The translations under genes were made by a program, and so were the position numbers. DNA of 5,538 nt from contig JAICMT010000135.1 of the NCBI GenBank assembly GCA_025929125.1, positions 1-5,538 of the forward strand. The letters are read 5' to 3'. This document shows, piece by piece, positions 4,953 through 5,538 of this stretch. Within the stretch, counting starts at the first letter, position 1, and the number at the start of each line of letters is the position of its first letter. Source of the DNA: Acidobacteriaceae bacterium (GTDB lineage Bacteria; Acidobacteriota; Terriglobia; Terriglobales; Acidobacteriaceae). The notes beneath the pieces were generated by a model. The model searched no databases. It saw only the letters and a program-made list of their open reading frames with translations, and was not told where the DNA came from.

Positions 4953-5538
4953 GTGCCAACTGATGATGCCAAGCCGCTGCCGGTAAGCACGTCACAACCA
5001 CCAAGGTTTCCTGCGGAACAGGAATCGCTGTTCCGCGAGGTGCTGGAACTGATGGACCGCGAGAACGTTCCCGTGATTGTATCCGGAGCGTTTGCCCTGC
5101 ACGAGCACACCGGGATATGGCGCGACACCAAAGACCTGGATCTCTTTCTGCCGGCCCCGGAGGTTGGGCGGGCATTGCGCATTCTGGAACGCGACGGCTT
5201 TGAAACGGAGATCCTCGATCCGGTATGGCTTGCCAAAGCGCGGCGCAGCGATTACTTCGTTGATCTCATCACAGGCATGAGCAATGCTGTGGTGCGCGTT
5301 GACTACTCCTGGGTGCGTCGCGCCGCCCGGTCGAAAATCGTCGGGCTGTCGGCACGGGTGCTGGCGGCAGAAGAACTGATCGCCTCGAAGGTCTTTGTCA
5401 CCCGCCGCGAACGTTGTGATGGCGCGGACATCTGCCACATCATCTACGGAACGCGCGGCAAGTTCGATTGGAGACGCCTGATGTCGTTGCTCGGGGAGCA
5501 CTGGCAGATGCTGCTGTGGGACCTGGTGCTCTATCAAT
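4953..5538 (+). CDS. Nucleotidyltransferase-like protein (Pol-beta superfamily), 3' end outside window
   Basis: 195 codons of an open frame that continues past the right edge. An in-frame TAA at 4944-4946 and the GTG at 4953 fix the start; GGGG just before the GTG is a weak ribosome site. After a Pro/Ser-rich leader (1-20), the helix LFREVLELMDRENVP (26-40) leads into V-S-G-A-F-A-L-H (43-50) and then W-R-D-T-K-D-L-D-L-F-L (56-66). This G-S/G-G motif followed by D-x-D is the metal- and nucleotide-binding signature of minimal nucleotidyltransferases; a third acid may be Asp 104 (YFVDLI) or Asp 117 (RVDYSW). The A-E-E-L-I-A-S-K stretch (139-146) is also common in this superfamily. Substrate is unknown: relatives include antibiotic-modifying enzymes and AbiEii/MNT-type toxins, but nothing here points to either. 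It is transcribed divergently from ligD across a 134-base gap with no clear promoter. Confidence 0.8.
   Translation, partial: MPTDDAKPLPVSTSQPPRFPAEQESLFREVLELMDRENVPVIVSGAFALHEHTGIWRDTKDLDLFLPAPEVGRALRILERDGFETEILDPVWLAKARRSDYFVDLITGMSNAVVRVDYSWVRRAARSKIVGLSARVLAAEELIASKVFVTRRERCDGADICHIIYGTRGKFDWRRLMSLLGEHWQMLLWDLVLYQ

Overview
The window looks like ordinary chromosome from a moderately GC-rich, free-living bacterium. The gene mix (a large-family arylsulfatase, a BASS-type organic-anion transporter, a stand-alone LigD polymerase for bacterial end joining, an MgtC/SapB membrane protein) fits a soil or sediment organism. My best guess is Acidobacteriota, but this rests on the general feel of the genes and not on any marker, so treat the phylum as unproven. 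No phage, plasmid, CRISPR or complete insertion-sequence genes are visible.

Left block (2-2039, + strand): the C-terminal part of an arylsulfatase, cut by the window edge, is followed after 19 bases by a complete BASS-family transporter gene with a good ribosome binding site. The two probably form an operon in which a sulfated organic anion, or the product of its desulfation, is moved across the membrane.

Middle block (2031-3604, mostly - strand): this is the untidy and most interesting part. An intact mgtC/sapB-family gene (3238 down to 2786) and a 74-residue two-helix membrane protein (2440 down to 2216) lie in low-coding-density sequence. A 36-base direct repeat occurs at 2031-2066 and 2675-2710 (33 of 36 identical). 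Abutting the first copy is a 59-base remnant of an mgtC-like gene (2069-2127, 49 of 59 identical to the intact gene, same orientation). The picture suggests an old duplication of an mgtC-plus-repeat unit followed by deletion. The transporter gene's stop codon lies inside the first repeat.

Right block (3605-5538): a complete tRNA-Ala(CGC) with encoded CCA and a G3:U70 pair is on the - strand, preceded by a possible -10 box. Then comes a complete - strand gene for a stand-alone LigD-type primase-polymerase, probably started at a TTG codon behind a strong Shine-Dalgarno sequence. Divergent from it is a GTG-started gene for a Pol-beta-superfamily nucleotidyltransferase-like protein, cut off by the right edge.

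I did not find a clearly new multi-gene system. The items most worth following are the repeat/mgtC-remnant region, the sulfatase-transporter pair, and the divergent LigD polymerase and nucleotidyltransferase genes.
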